From contig NZ_JAGGOT010000003.1 of assembly GCF_018614195.1 (NCBI RefSeq), positions 1 through 55,649 of the forward strand: 55,649 bases of DNA, given 5' to 3'. Positions 18,462 to 26,891 of the stretch are shown here, piece by piece (positions within the stretch are counted from its first letter, which is position 1; each line of letters starts with the position of its first letter). The notes under the pieces were generated by a model, which did not search any database, was not told the DNA's origin, and saw only the letters and a program-made list of their open reading frames with translations. The position numbers were made by a program, and so were the translations under genes. The DNA comes from Streptomyces sp. ISL-43 (GTDB lineage: Bacteria; Actinomycetota; Actinomycetes; Streptomycetales; Streptomycetaceae).

Positions 18462-18827
18462 TCATCGAACACCGTCTGCCGTAGCGGGGGCCTGGCTGAG
18501 GCCTTCCAAGGTGGCCTGATGCCGGAAGGTCGTTTCGATCGCGTGGTTCGCGGCGGGGAGGGCGAGGAGCAGGCTGGCAGCCCGCTGGATGAGGATCCCG
18601 GCGTCTTCCAGCATGGCCAGGCCCCGCCCGATCTCCTCGTAGTTCACTCCCGCCCCACGCGCGAGCCCGACCGCGACCGTGGCCCCGGAGTGCATCCTCA
18701 GCACGAGATCCTCTACAGCCCGACGCCCCGCTCCAGGGTCGCAAGCCAACAGCTGCCCCAATTCGTTTCCCAGCGCTGCCGCTGTGCGCGCCACAGCTCC
18801 AGGGCCGTCGGTCCGGTCTTCGCTCAT
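18462..18827 (-). CDS. Hypothetical helical protein, convergent to the hydrolase gene
   Basis: 121 residues from the ATG at 18827; a GTG at 18878 would add 17 Arg-rich residues and is less convincing. All-helical, Leu/Ala-rich, no membrane segment. It is convergent with the hydrolase and divergent from the 18951 gene, with an imperfect inverted repeat between the divergent starts, which suggests a regulatory role. No family recognised. Confidence 0.6.
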   Translation of the reverse strand: MSEDRTDGPGAVARTAAALGNELGQLLACDPGAGRRAVEDLVLRMHSGATVAVGLARGAGVNYEEIGRGLAMLEDAGILIQRAASLLLALPAANHAIETTFRHQATLEGLSQAPATADGVR

Positions 18828-18879
18828 GCCTGAAGAACGACACCGGCTACGCGACGCAACGCGGACGCGGCGGAGCACC

Positions 18880-18925
18880 TTGCCAAGAAGACCCGAATAA
18901 CCCTATTCGCGGACCCTCTTGGCAA
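18880..18925. promoter_or_regulatory. Imperfect inverted repeat between divergent genes
   Basis: TTGCCAAGA...CGAATA (18880-18899) pairs with TATTCG...TCTTGGCAA (18904-18925) around a four-base centre with a small bulge. Position between two divergent starts suggests an operator. Confidence 0.5.
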
Positions 18926-18950
18926 TGAACTGGTAAAGCCTGGAGGGCTG

Positions 18951-19538
18951 ATGTCCGAACGGGGCTTCCAGCCGTACTTGGTCCAGGTGAAGGGACTTTT
19001 TCCGAAGCGACCAAGGAGGCCCCGTGAGACGTGGCACCACTACCCGCATCTCTTCTCGGAGTTCGGCATGACAGCCGTAGTGCCGGGCGCCGAGATGCTC
19101 TTCACCGCTGTGCACGCCATCGCGGTGTCGGCGCCGTTTCTCGCCACGGCCGTACTGGTGGGCGGTGCCGTGTGGGGCTGGAAGTCGTTCCAGCGCGCGC
19201 TGCGCGTCAGGGAGGCGCTCGCGAACCGCACGTGCGTGGAGCTGGTGCCGACCAGCACCTTCGACCCGCAGGCCGGCGAAGTCTCGCGTTGGGCGCACCA
19301 CCTGGGCCGCGTCGTGGACGCCGCCCAGGCGCCATCGCGCGGCGCGGCCGTCCGGCTGCGGTACTCGGTCGACCCGGACGGCATGATGCGCTGCTTCCTC
19401 GAGGGATCCGCTCAAGCGGGCGCCGTGCTGTCGATGCCCGGATTCGCGGAAGTGGAGGTCCGCTTCAACCGTCGCAGCCAGGGCATCGAGCCCGTCCGCT
19501 TCCCCGCTCCTCGCCAGCGCGAGGGAGGCTCCCAGTGA
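18951..19538 (+). CDS. Membrane protein encoded with the coupling ATPase
   Basis: 195 residues from the ATG at 18951 (TGGAGG upstream). Basic N-terminal 30 residues, one membrane segment (about 58-76, FLATAVLVGGAVWGW), then a cytoplasmic beta-rich domain. The start could also be the internal ATG at 19068. It overlaps the VirD4-like gene by four bases (GTGA). Because the ATPase lacks its own membrane segment, this protein may be the detached membrane domain of the coupling protein; that is inference. Confidence 0.65.
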   Translation: MSERGFQPYLVQVKGLFPKRPRRPRETWHHYPHLFSEFGMTAVVPGAEMLFTAVHAIAVSAPFLATAVLVGGAVWGWKSFQRALRVREALANRTCVELVPTSTFDPQAGEVSRWAHHLGRVVDAAQAPSRGAAVRLRYSVDPDGMMRCFLEGSAQAGAVLSMPGFAEVEVRFNRRSQGIEPVRFPAPRQREGGSQ

Positions 19539-21679
19539 GCGCCTCTACGGTCCTCTCCAAGCCCGCGCAGAGCGGTGGTTCCGGCCGGGGGAAGCGTCGG
19601 GCGTATGTGGAGCGGGCCGAGCTCGTCCTGGGCCGCTCCGACCACAAGGCGCTCGCCGCGCTCGGGCTGTCGCCGGATCCCCTGCAGCAGCTGGCCGCGG
19701 CCCTCGCGGCCGTGCGTGCGAAGGACGGGGAGCGAGCTGACGTCGTCCTGGACCTGGTGCCCGTACGGGACCGCCAGCTGGCCCGGCGCCGGCGGCGTCT
19801 CCTTGCCGAGTCCCGCCGCCAGGGTCCCTCCGCGTACGGCGAGCGCCTCACCGGCGGCACGGGTGGAGGCGGCGCCTGGGGGACGTTCATGGCGGCCTGG
19901 TCCGGCGGCAAGACCGTTGGCTCCTCGCCTGGTGCGAACCGGCAGATGCCCAGGGTGAGTGATCTCCGCGAGGGGATCGGCAAGTTCGACCCCGCGGCGG
20001 GCGCCGTATTCGCCGTTCAGATCCTGCTGCGTACCCAAGCAGCGCACCCGCAGGCGGCGCTCGCCCGGATGCACCAGCTGCTCGCCGTGTTCGCGACCAC
20101 GAGCGGCGAGAACTACCTCAAGGCCCGCAAGCCTCGCAGCCGGCGCGCGATCGCCGGCTTCGAGCGCCGTTTCGCGACGGGCGAGTTCCGCCCGTACAAG
20201 CGGCAGTGGCTCACCGTCCCGGAACTCGCCGGGTTCCTCAAGCCCCCGACCGCGCGGTGCCACGCCTCCAACGTCGTCCGCTCCGGCGGCCTCGTCCCGC
20301 CAGCCCCCGCGACGCTGCCCGTCTACACCGGGCAGCCGGGCCTGGTCCCGCTCGGCGCCGTCGTCTTCCCCGACGGGCAAGAGCGGATCGGCGCGGCCCG
20401 GGTCGAGGACCTGTTGTTCGGACTCTCGCTGGGCAAGTCCGGGCACGGCAAGACCGAGGCCGCCCTCGTGCAGTGCATCGCACTCGCCCACGCCGGCTAC
20501 GGCACCTGGTTCCTCGACCCGCACGGCGAGGGCTGGGCCCGCGCGAAGGCCTACCTGGCCCACCCCCGCATCCAGTCGCGGGTGTGGGAGATCAACCTGG
20601 CCAAGGTCACCGACGACGACCTGGTCGTCTCCTGGAATCCGCTGTCCATGGAGGGCAAGTCCACCGGCGACGTCCAGGACGTGGTCCGCTCAGTCGTCGA
20701 GGGCATCGCCGCAGCGCAGGGCTGGGGCGACAAGGCGCCGCGCGCCCAGACGATCCTCGCCCGCACCGCCCAGGCCCTCGCCCTCCTCAACCTCAAAGCC
20801 GTCGAGGACGGGAAGCCGAAGGCTCAGTGCACCCTCTTCCAGATCCGGACGTGGCTGACGGACGACGCGTGGCGTGAGGCGCTCCTGCACAGGCTCCCGG
20901 AGAGTGTGCAGGCCTACTGGACGAAGACGTTCACCAAGCTGGGCCCCGAGGCCGTGCCCACCGTCACCTACGCCATCGACCGCCTCGACACCTCACAGTC
21001 CCTCCAGGCGTTCTTCGGCAGCCCCCGCTCCGCCTACAACATTCGCACCGCAATGGACACCAACCGGATCGTGTTCGTGTGCCCCTCCGGCAGCGAGTCC
21101 GACGCCCTGGTCAGCTGCCTCCTCATCCACGACCTCTACCGCAATGGCCTCGCCCGCCAGGACACCCCCCGCGAGGAGCGCGCCACGTTCTGGGCCTGGG
21201 GGGATGAGCTCACCGCCCTGGACAGCAGCAGCAAGGGCTTTCTCGCCGCGATCGCCGAGCAGCTCAGAAAATATGAGATCAGGTTCATCGGCATGACGCA
21301 GATGGCGCTGCGGCTGTCCGCGATGACGCGCCAGTCACTGCTGCAGAACCAGAGCCTGCTGGCCACCTGCGCCGCGGACTACGACGAAGCGGCGTTCATC
21401 GCCAAGCGGTGGAACGGGCACGTCACGGCGGAGACCATCACCGAACTCCCCAAGTACCACTACCTCATGTCCATCAACCTGAACGGCAAGCCGACCCGCC
21501 CCTTCAGGGTCCGCGGACTGCCCGTCGAAGAGATCTTCGCCAAGTACAACAACCCGGACGGCATCCCCGCCCTGGACGAGGCGATCGACACCAACCTCCA
21601 GCGCCGGCCCGTCAAGGAAATCCTGGCCGAACTCGAAGGCATGGACGCGGTGATCCTCAAGCACCACAGCAACCTCTAG
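19535..21679 (+). CDS. VirD4/TraD-like type IV coupling ATPase
   Basis: 714 residues from the GTG at 19535. Walker A is GKSGHGKT at residues 300-307, and Walker B is FWAWGDE with Asp557 and Glu558. The C-terminal half holds the FIGMTQMALRLS stretch and conserved helices of the TraG/VirD4 conjugative DNA transfer family. No N-terminal membrane helices are present, unlike classical VirD4. The protein would bind the processed plasmid strand and hand it to the channel. Combination with VirB4 and VirB6 means single-strand transfer is likelier than the FtsK-like TraB double-strand mode usual in Streptomyces plasmids. Confidence 0.8.
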   Translation: MSASTVLSKPAQSGGSGRGKRRAYVERAELVLGRSDHKALAALGLSPDPLQQLAAALAAVRAKDGERADVVLDLVPVRDRQLARRRRRLLAESRRQGPSAYGERLTGGTGGGGAWGTFMAAWSGGKTVGSSPGANRQMPRVSDLREGIGKFDPAAGAVFAVQILLRTQAAHPQAALARMHQLLAVFATTSGENYLKARKPRSRRAIAGFERRFATGEFRPYKRQWLTVPELAGFLKPPTARCHASNVVRSGGLVPPAPATLPVYTGQPGLVPLGAVVFPDGQERIGAARVEDLLFGLSLGKSGHGKTEAALVQCIALAHAGYGTWFLDPHGEGWARAKAYLAHPRIQSRVWEINLAKVTDDDLVVSWNPLSMEGKSTGDVQDVVRSVVEGIAAAQGWGDKAPRAQTILARTAQALALLNLKAVEDGKPKAQCTLFQIRTWLTDDAWREALLHRLPESVQAYWTKTFTKLGPEAVPTVTYAIDRLDTSQSLQAFFGSPRSAYNIRTAMDTNRIVFVCPSGSESDALVSCLLIHDLYRNGLARQDTPREERATFWAWGDELTALDSSSKGFLAAIAEQLRKYEIRFIGMTQMALRLSAMTRQSLLQNQSLLATCAADYDEAAFIAKRWNGHVTAETITELPKYHYLMSINLNGKPTRPFRVRGLPVEEIFAKYNNPDGIPALDEAIDTNLQRRPVKEILAELEGMDAVILKHHSNL

Positions 21680-21729
21680 CCAGCCTTGCCCCGCTTCTAC
21701 CCAACCCGACCTGAATGAGGGAACCCGCT

Positions 21730-22092
21730 GTGATACGTCGTCTCTTGGGCCGCATCGCCACCCCGGCCACCGCCCACACCCCCGCGCCCGCCGCCTCAGG
21801 AAGCGCCTGCGGCAACGTCAGCGCGATGCTGGCGTTCAACCCCCTGATCACCGAACTCCTCGCCGTCCACTCCCACACCCGCCACCTGCCGGCCCTCGCC
21901 GAACAGACGCCCTCCCCTGAGGAATTCCGACTGGTGGCGCGGGCCATCCTCGCCTCGGTTCTGGAGGCGTGGAGCCGCCAGACCGACGGCGAGGGGACCG
22001 TCGACGACCTCCTCCTCGAACCCCGCCCGGTCCAGCCCTTCCCCTGGTGGTCCGTGCCGGCAGACACCCGGGAGTACCACCGTGCGCTCTGA
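21730..22092 (+). CDS. Hypothetical protein after the coupling ATPase
   Basis: 120 residues from the GTG at 21730 (GAGGG eight bases upstream; an ATG at 21715 is the alternative). Starts with RRLLGR, then is largely helical and soluble, with a Pro/Trp-containing tail. No motif recognised. It follows the coupling ATPase on the same strand with a 50-base gap, so it is probably the end of the transfer transcript. Confidence 0.6.
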   Translation: MIRRLLGRIATPATAHTPAPAASGSACGNVSAMLAFNPLITELLAVHSHTRHLPALAEQTPSPEEFRLVARAILASVLEAWSRQTDGEGTVDDLLLEPRPVQPFPWWSVPADTREYHRAL

Positions 22093-22813
22093 GACCTCAC
22101 GCGCCACCGCAGCCGTCGGTGTGCGCTGCGGCCACGACGGCTGGACGACGCACCGTCAGCAGGGCGGCTTCGACACGCTGGAGAGAGCGATCCAGGGTTT
22201 GTACTGGAGTGGTGGGAGGGGCATAGGGTGGGCCTGCGCTGGATTCCGTGTTCACGCAGATACGGACATCAGCCACCTCGTAAACGGCGAAAACCCCAAC
22301 GGCATCAGGCTGGCCGGCCTGAATCGCGCCACTGGGGCTGAACCGGTGCGAGAAAGCTTCGACCAAAAAGGCCTCGCACAGTGCGAGACCGATGCTTGTC
22401 GGAATCGAGGTCTCGCTGCGATGCAGCGTACCCGCAACCGTCCTCCGGGACACAACAGCCACCGCCAGGCCGACGCCGTGTCCACTCCGGCCACCTGGTG
22501 GATTTCCCCATGCCCTCCGGCGTGCGGGACCCGTCTGTTCCCCCGTGAGCGGGGCTGGATGACGTAACCCATCTGAGGGGCAGCCCGTCCGCGAGAGCCT
22601 CCCCAGGCCTCGCTCAGCTGCCCCGGCCACCGTGCCCGATTTGCCGTCGGACCAGCTGGCCATCTGCCACCGCCATCCCCAGGGCCGTAATCCCTGGTCA
22701 GGCGAAGTGTCCGACCTGAAGGCCGGACATTCACTCGGTTCTCCCAGAACCCGAAACACCCGCAAGTGGGGCTTCGTCTTGCCCGAAACGGACTCCCGGC
22801 AACGGAGGTAATG
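22093..22813. other. Gene-free stretch upstream of the winged-helix gene
   Basis: About 720 bases. The only long frames (22082-22567 plus, 22097-22840 and 22252-22995 minus) have poor codon bias and look unlike real proteins. A short hairpin is visible, TGTCCG / CGGACA (22708-22713 and 22724-22729), about 100 bases before the next gene. No iterons were seen. The stretch could hold a promoter or the replication origin. Confidence 0.4.
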
Positions 22814-24286
22814 ATGCACGACGTCCTGGCATGCCGCCATATCGACCCGGCGGCATGCCCCGACGCGTCCGCGCTGTCACAGCCCACGGACATCCCCTTC
22901 GACCTCGTCGGTGACGCTTCCGCGCACGAGGTCTCCACGACCGCGTCCCGGCACCTCCGCCAGGCTCGCGACTTCCTTCCTGCTGTCCGCTTCATGGTCG
23001 CCGCCGGCTACCACTCCGACGCGGGTCCCTCCACAGTGCGCTTGGCCGAGGTGTTCGCTGCCCGGATGCGGCGCAGCAAGCACGGCCACTTCCCCTTCAG
23101 CATCGAAACGGCCCAGCTCGAACTCGGCCTGGGCCGGCGCACAGTCCTCAAGCACGCCCGGGTCCTGCGCGAGCTCGGACTCATCGCCTACATCGAGCAC
23201 GGGTCCAAGACCAACTCGATGCGCACCCGGCACGGTGACGCCTGGACTCCCGAACACGGCTACCGCGGGACCGCCACGCTCTTCGCCGCCGTCGCCCCTC
23301 CCGTGTGGGACGCGGCCATGGGCCGGCGGACCGACGGAACCGGGTACCGCGCCCGTGTCATCGGAGTCACCTGCCGCGGCCGGACCCTGGCTGTCGCCGA
23401 CGTCCGTCGGCGCACCGCGTCGAAGCCGAATCGAGGAAGACGGTGCACCCCTTCTTCTGTGGTCCCACAGGACCACAGAAACCTGCAGGTAGTGGAGGGT
23501 AAGAACTACACCCGCGCTCGCGGGTGCGCTGTGAAGTCCCCCAAGCCCACAAGGCAGAGCAGCTCCCGCCTCACACCCGCACAGTGCGCCCAGGCCATCA
23601 GCCTTGCCGAGCAGCTCCAACGCGAGGTCTGGTGGCTGCACCGCAGCTGCGCCCGCCGGCTCGCCCACGCGCTACGCCCGCTGATCCTCCAGGGCTGGAG
23701 CTGGCAAGGCCTCGCCGCCGAGCTCCAGACCTGGGGTGTTCCGGGTTATCTTCGCGACCCGTCGGCTTTTGTGCGGTACGAACTCGCACGCCAGCAACGC
23801 CTCGGCCGCCTCGGCGACCCCACCGCGCCAACCGTCCGCGACGAGCTCGTCGACGACACAGGGCAGCGGTACACCGACCTCCTCAACGGGCTGGCGGCGT
23901 ACAGGGCGCCGGTCATAAACAGGTTCAAGGCTGAGGTCGGTCCGCAACTGCGTCAGCGCCTGGCCGAGATCCGGGAAGCGGCCGCCAGGACAAGGCAGAT
24001 CCCGGCGCCGTACGCTCCGCCAGCCTGGCTGCGTGAACCCGAGGACGCTTTCCTCAGCTCCCTGCCACCGCACGAGGCATACGGGCACCAGCACTCCCCC
24101 TGGGAGGTCTACGAGGCCCGGGCCGAGGGGCACGCTCTGCCCCAAGACCGGCAGTTCCATCCGGACGACGAGCAGTGGCTCACTCACTTGAAAGACCAGC
24201 TGGACGCGGAACGCGCGTGCGCGGCCCTCCGGGCCGACCTGGAAACCTGGCAGGCCGAACAGGAAGAACAGCCCTACTGGCGATAG
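22814..24286 (+). CDS. Winged-helix protein, candidate plasmid replication or regulatory protein
   Basis: 490 residues from the ATG at 22814 (GGAGG five bases upstream; the ATG at 22811 is too close). Residues about 70-135 form a winged helix (STVRLAEVFAARM, then FSIETAQLELGLGRRTVLKHARVLRELGLI with a wing after it). The C-terminal 250 residues are charged and helical (WWLHRSCARRLAHALRPLILQGWSW, then QRLAEIREAAARTRQ). The two halves are joined by a basic linker encoded over a small hairpin (23455-23480). The size and the gene-free upstream region suit a replication initiator, but no catalytic motif is visible. A strong terminator follows. Family uncertain. Confidence 0.6.
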   Translation: MHDVLACRHIDPAACPDASALSQPTDIPFDLVGDASAHEVSTTASRHLRQARDFLPAVRFMVAAGYHSDAGPSTVRLAEVFAARMRRSKHGHFPFSIETAQLELGLGRRTVLKHARVLRELGLIAYIEHGSKTNSMRTRHGDAWTPEHGYRGTATLFAAVAPPVWDAAMGRRTDGTGYRARVIGVTCRGRTLAVADVRRRTASKPNRGRRCTPSSVVPQDHRNLQVVEGKNYTRARGCAVKSPKPTRQSSSRLTPAQCAQAISLAEQLQREVWWLHRSCARRLAHALRPLILQGWSWQGLAAELQTWGVPGYLRDPSAFVRYELARQQRLGRLGDPTAPTVRDELVDDTGQRYTDLLNGLAAYRAPVINRFKAEVGPQLRQRLAEIREAAARTRQIPAPYAPPAWLREPEDAFLSSLPPHEAYGHQHSPWEVYEARAEGHALPQDRQFHPDDEQWLTHLKDQLDAERACAALRADLETWQAEQEEQPYWR

Positions 24287-24290
24287 TCCC

Positions 24291-24377
24291 GTTGGCCTGC
24301 GCCACCGGCCCAAGGCTGCTGCTGTGGCGCAGGCCAACGGCCGGGCGGCGTTCGCAGAACGCCGCCCGGCCGTTGGC
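24291..24377 (+). terminator. Two overlapping hairpins after the winged-helix gene
   Basis: Hairpin 1 pairs 24291-24304 with 24325-24338. Hairpin 2 is a perfect 21-bp stem (24333-24353 with 24357-24377) with a three-base loop. They share bases 24333-24338, so only one can form completely. Located between convergent genes, so possibly bidirectional. Confidence 0.75.
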
Positions 24378-24399
24378 TGAGATGTGAAGTTGGCGAAGC

Positions 24400-24618
24400 C
24401 TAGGTGGCTCCGAGGGGCTCGATGTTATCCAGGGCAGTCGGGAGCTCTGGTCCGCCACCAGTCGGACGGATGTATCCGCGCCGGGTGGTGCGGGAGGTTC
24501 CTGTGTGCGTGGGTAGGTCCTCGCGGACCACGGCCATGAGGCGCCCCTCGGTGCCGGAGGGAATGTCGCGGACGAGGCGGCCAATCAGCGGGTGTGCCTC
24601 GTGCCCGTCGCTTTTCAT
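24400..24618 (-). CDS. Small hypothetical protein downstream of dapF-like gene
   Basis: 72 residues from the ATG at 24618, which overlaps the dapF stop (ATGA). The longer open frame beyond that is a shadow of dapF. The sequence (HPLIGRLVRDIPSGTEGRLMAVVRED) looks like a small beta-barrel of the SH3-like kind that reads as an accessory or immunity-like protein in similar loci; that is only a resemblance. Last gene of the three-gene minus-strand operon. Confidence 0.65.
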   Translation of the reverse strand: MKSDGHEAHPLIGRLVRDIPSGTEGRLMAVVREDLPTHTGTSRTTRRGYIRPTGGGPELPTALDNIEPLGAT

Positions 24619-25628
24619 CCGTCCGTCTCTGTGTCGTCGGGGTTGTCGCTGCCGATCAGCCGGTTGAGGCCGCGGTCGGCCCGCGCGAGCAGGGCGGGTG
24701 TGGGTACCCCGTACGCAGGCTGCTGCAGGCCCCATTCGCCTTCTGCGAGGGTGTTCGGCCAGGCTGAGTGGAGGCGGACGGTTCCCTGGGCCGTGAGGTA
24801 GGCGGGGCCGGTCAGGGTCATGTTCCCGTCGGCGGCGACGTCGACCATCAGACGGCCTCCGGGAGCGTCCACGGCGTAGCGGACCGGGCCCCGGGGTCCG
24901 GGCGTGCGGGGGAGGGCAGCGGCCACCGCGGCGCAGGCCCCGGTCCCGCAGGACGGTGTTTCGCCCACGCCGCGCTCGTGCACACGGAGCGCCAGGTGCC
25001 GGGAGCCGAGGTCTCGGACGAATTCGACCGTCACGCCGTACGGGTAGGCGCTTGCTGGGGAGACCACGGGTGCGGTGGCGAGGGTGCCGGCGTGGTCGAG
25101 GTTGTCGACGAACGCGACGGCGTGCGGGTTGCCCATGTCGACATGGGCCCCGGACCAGCGCCGCGCGCCGACGGTTACGGCGATCCGCGCCGGTCCGGGA
25201 AAGATTGGGATGCCCATGGAGACGCTGACGTCGCCCCGGTGTGCATCGCCGCCGGTGGGAACGTGGAGGTGTCGCACGCCGGCTCGGGTGGCGAGGGTAA
25301 GGGGGCCGCCCTGGTGGCGTCCGGTGGCGACGAGGTGCTGGGCAAGGACGCGGGCGCCGTTGCCGCACATCGCGCCGAGGGAGCCGTCGGCGTTGCGGTA
25401 GTCCATGAACCACTCGGCATGGCCGGCCATGGCGAAGGCCTCCACGTCGGCGGTGCAGCGGACCAGGCGCAGGACGCCGTCCGCTCCTATGCCGCGGCGG
25501 CGGTCGCAGAGCTCGACGATGTCGGCCGTGGTGAGGTCGAGGAGGCCGTCAGGATCATCCAGGACGACGAAGTCGTTCCCGCTGCCGTGGCCTTTGGCGA
25601 AGGGGACGCTGATCGGGATGGCGGTCAT
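24615..25628 (-). CDS. dapF: Diaminopimelate epimerase family protein
   Basis: 337 residues from the ATG at 25628. Both catalytic cysteines of the DapF fold are present, Cys88 in AMCGNGAR and Cys227 in TPSCGTGACA. The substrate-site motifs GNDFVVLD (18-24) and GNPHAV (166-171) are also kept. DapF interconverts LL- and meso-diaminopimelate. The protein is 45-60 residues longer than usual because of a C-terminal extension ending in an acidic tail. It overlaps the 79-residue gene at its start and the 72-residue gene at its end, so three genes form one unit, probably under the GntR operator at 25905-25937. Its substrate on this plasmid may differ from diaminopimelate. Confidence 0.8.
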   Translation of the reverse strand: MTAIPISVPFAKGHGSGNDFVVLDDPDGLLDLTTADIVELCDRRRGIGADGVLRLVRCTADVEAFAMAGHAEWFMDYRNADGSLGAMCGNGARVLAQHLVATGRHQGGPLTLATRAGVRHLHVPTGGDAHRGDVSVSMGIPIFPGPARIAVTVGARRWSGAHVDMGNPHAVAFVDNLDHAGTLATAPVVSPASAYPYGVTVEFVRDLGSRHLALRVHERGVGETPSCGTGACAAVAAALPRTPGPRGPVRYAVDAPGGRLMVDVAADGNMTLTGPAYLTAQGTVRLHSAWPNTLAEGEWGLQQPAYGVPTPALLARADRGLNRLIGSDNPDDTETDG

Positions 25629-25864
25629 GGGCGGGGTGTCTCCAACTCGATGGACAGCCAGACGGTGCTGGTGCCGGCCGCGGTGGTGGTCAGGCCGTAG
25701 AAGGTGCCGGTCTCCAGGACCGCGAGCAGGCTCTGCCAGTCCTCGGCCGGGACGCGGGAGGTGTCGGCGTGGATGGTCATCACGCCGTCGTGCTCGGCGG
25801 TGTCGGGTGCCTGGCCGGTGAGTTCGGTCAGAGCCTCTATGGCCGTGGTGCCTAATTCGCGCAC
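25625..25864 (-). CDS. Small hypothetical protein, first gene of the dapF operon
   Basis: 79 residues from a GTG at 25864. Starts with a helix (AIEALTELTG), then a mixed alpha-beta domain (VMTIHADTSRVPAEDWQSLLAVLE). No motif recognised. The stop overlaps the dapF-like start by four bases. Promoter side faces the GntR palindromes 40 bases upstream. Confidence 0.6.
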   Translation of the reverse strand: MRELGTTAIEALTELTGQAPDTAEHDGVMTIHADTSRVPAEDWQSLLAVLETGTFYGLTTTAAGTSTVWLSIELETPRP

Positions 25865-25904
25865 TGCCCCTCACCCCGAACTCTCGGATCTCACGGATAG
25901 CACT

Positions 25905-25937
25905 TCTAGTCCACTAGTTTTGAACTAGTGGACTAGA
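25905..25937. promoter_or_regulatory. Double GntR operator (CTAGTccACTAG and CTAGTggACTAG)
   Basis: Two 12-bp palindromes (25906-25917 and 25925-25936) are arranged as a perfect 15-bp inverted repeat with a three-base loop. Each holds the GT-nn-AC core typical of GntR-family operators. The block lies between the divergent dapF operon and gntR gene. A third copy is at 27888-27899. Confidence 0.8.
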
Positions 25938-26000
25938 TTGTCAAACGATTCGGGAAGATCCCTGACCGGCAGTCAGCACGCGACGGACGACGGAGAAGGC

Positions 26001-26753
26001 ATGGCCGACACGACTGGTGCCCCCTACCTGGTGGTCGCCGCCGCCTTCCGGGCGCTCATCACCAGCGGCGAGTGGGCCGTCGACTCCCGCCTTCCCTCGC
26101 GTATCTCCCTCGGCGAGCAGTACGGCGTCGGGGAGAACGTCATCCGCCGCGCCCAGGAACTGCTCATCACCGAGGGCCTCCTGGAGGGCCGCCCGGGGGC
26201 CGGCACGTACGTCCGCGCCCCGCTGGAGCGGCTGCGCATGCTTCGCTGCCCGGCCCCCGGACACCCCAGCGCCCCGCTCGCCCCAGCCGGCATCTCCACC
26301 TGGGACGCGCAGAGCACCGCGAAAGTCCAGGCCCCCGACGCCATCGCCGAACGGCTGCGGATCAAGCCGGGCGCACTGTGTGTGCGCACGGCGTACGAGT
26401 TCCTCGACCAGGACCGGCGCCCAGTGATGAGCAGCACCAGCTGGGAGCCGATGGCCATCACCGGCAAGAGCGCGGTGGTGCTGCCCGACGGCGGGCCGCT
26501 CGGCGGCCGCAGCGTCGTGGACCGGATGGCGCACCTGGGTATCGCCGTGGTCCGCGCGGTGGAGCGGGTGCGGCCGATCGAAATCGACCGGGACCAGGCC
26601 CAGCAGCTCGGGGTGGCCACCGGGACCCTCGCGACGCTGATCGAGCGGACCTATCTGGACGACGGCGACCGCCCCGTGGAGACCGCGGACATCGTCATCC
26701 CCGCCGACCGGTGGGACGTCGACTACGACATCGCACTGGTCAGTGGCGCCTGA
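26001..26753 (+). CDS. GntR/HutC-family transcriptional regulator
   Basis: 250 residues from the ATG at 26001, with GGAGAAG before it; the in-frame TTG at 25938 lies inside the operator region and is rejected. The N-terminal winged helix (residues 8-72, LPSRISLGEQYGVGENVIRRAQELLITEGLLEGRPGAGTYV) is typical GntR. The rest (about 95-245) is a UTRA effector-binding domain as in the HutC subfamily. Such regulators (for example KorSA) commonly repress transfer genes on Streptomyces elements. The adjacent double palindrome predicts autoregulation and control of the divergent dapF operon. Confidence 0.85.
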   Translation: MADTTGAPYLVVAAAFRALITSGEWAVDSRLPSRISLGEQYGVGENVIRRAQELLITEGLLEGRPGAGTYVRAPLERLRMLRCPAPGHPSAPLAPAGISTWDAQSTAKVQAPDAIAERLRIKPGALCVRTAYEFLDQDRRPVMSSTSWEPMAITGKSAVVLPDGGPLGGRSVVDRMAHLGIAVVRAVERVRPIEIDRDQAQQLGVATGTLATLIERTYLDDGDRPVETADIVIPADRWDVDYDIALVSGA

Positions 26754-26891
26754 GCCGGTTCCCGGCCGGTGATCGCGCCGAACGGGCCGATAACCACCAC
26801 GAATCCCCCGGTTCCGTGAGCTCGCGGCCAAGGCCTCGGGAATCATGAAGCCTTGGCCCAAGGCGGGCCGTTGTAGGGGGAGGAACCGAAA

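Noticed and set aside
22082..22567. 161-codon plus-strand frame after the 21730 gene
   Set aside because: Codon third positions are not G/C-rich, the composition is odd (many Arg, Cys, Pro) and there is no convincing start signal beyond an 11-base overlap.
23455..23480. 10-bp hairpin inside the winged-helix gene as a terminator
   Set aside because: Short stem in mid-coding sequence with normal coding on both sides; probably chance or a linker remnant.
24615..25628. dapF as the epimerase of the lasso peptide
   Set aside because: It lies 5 kb beyond the exporter end, in a separate operon with its own operator; nothing links it to the precursor.
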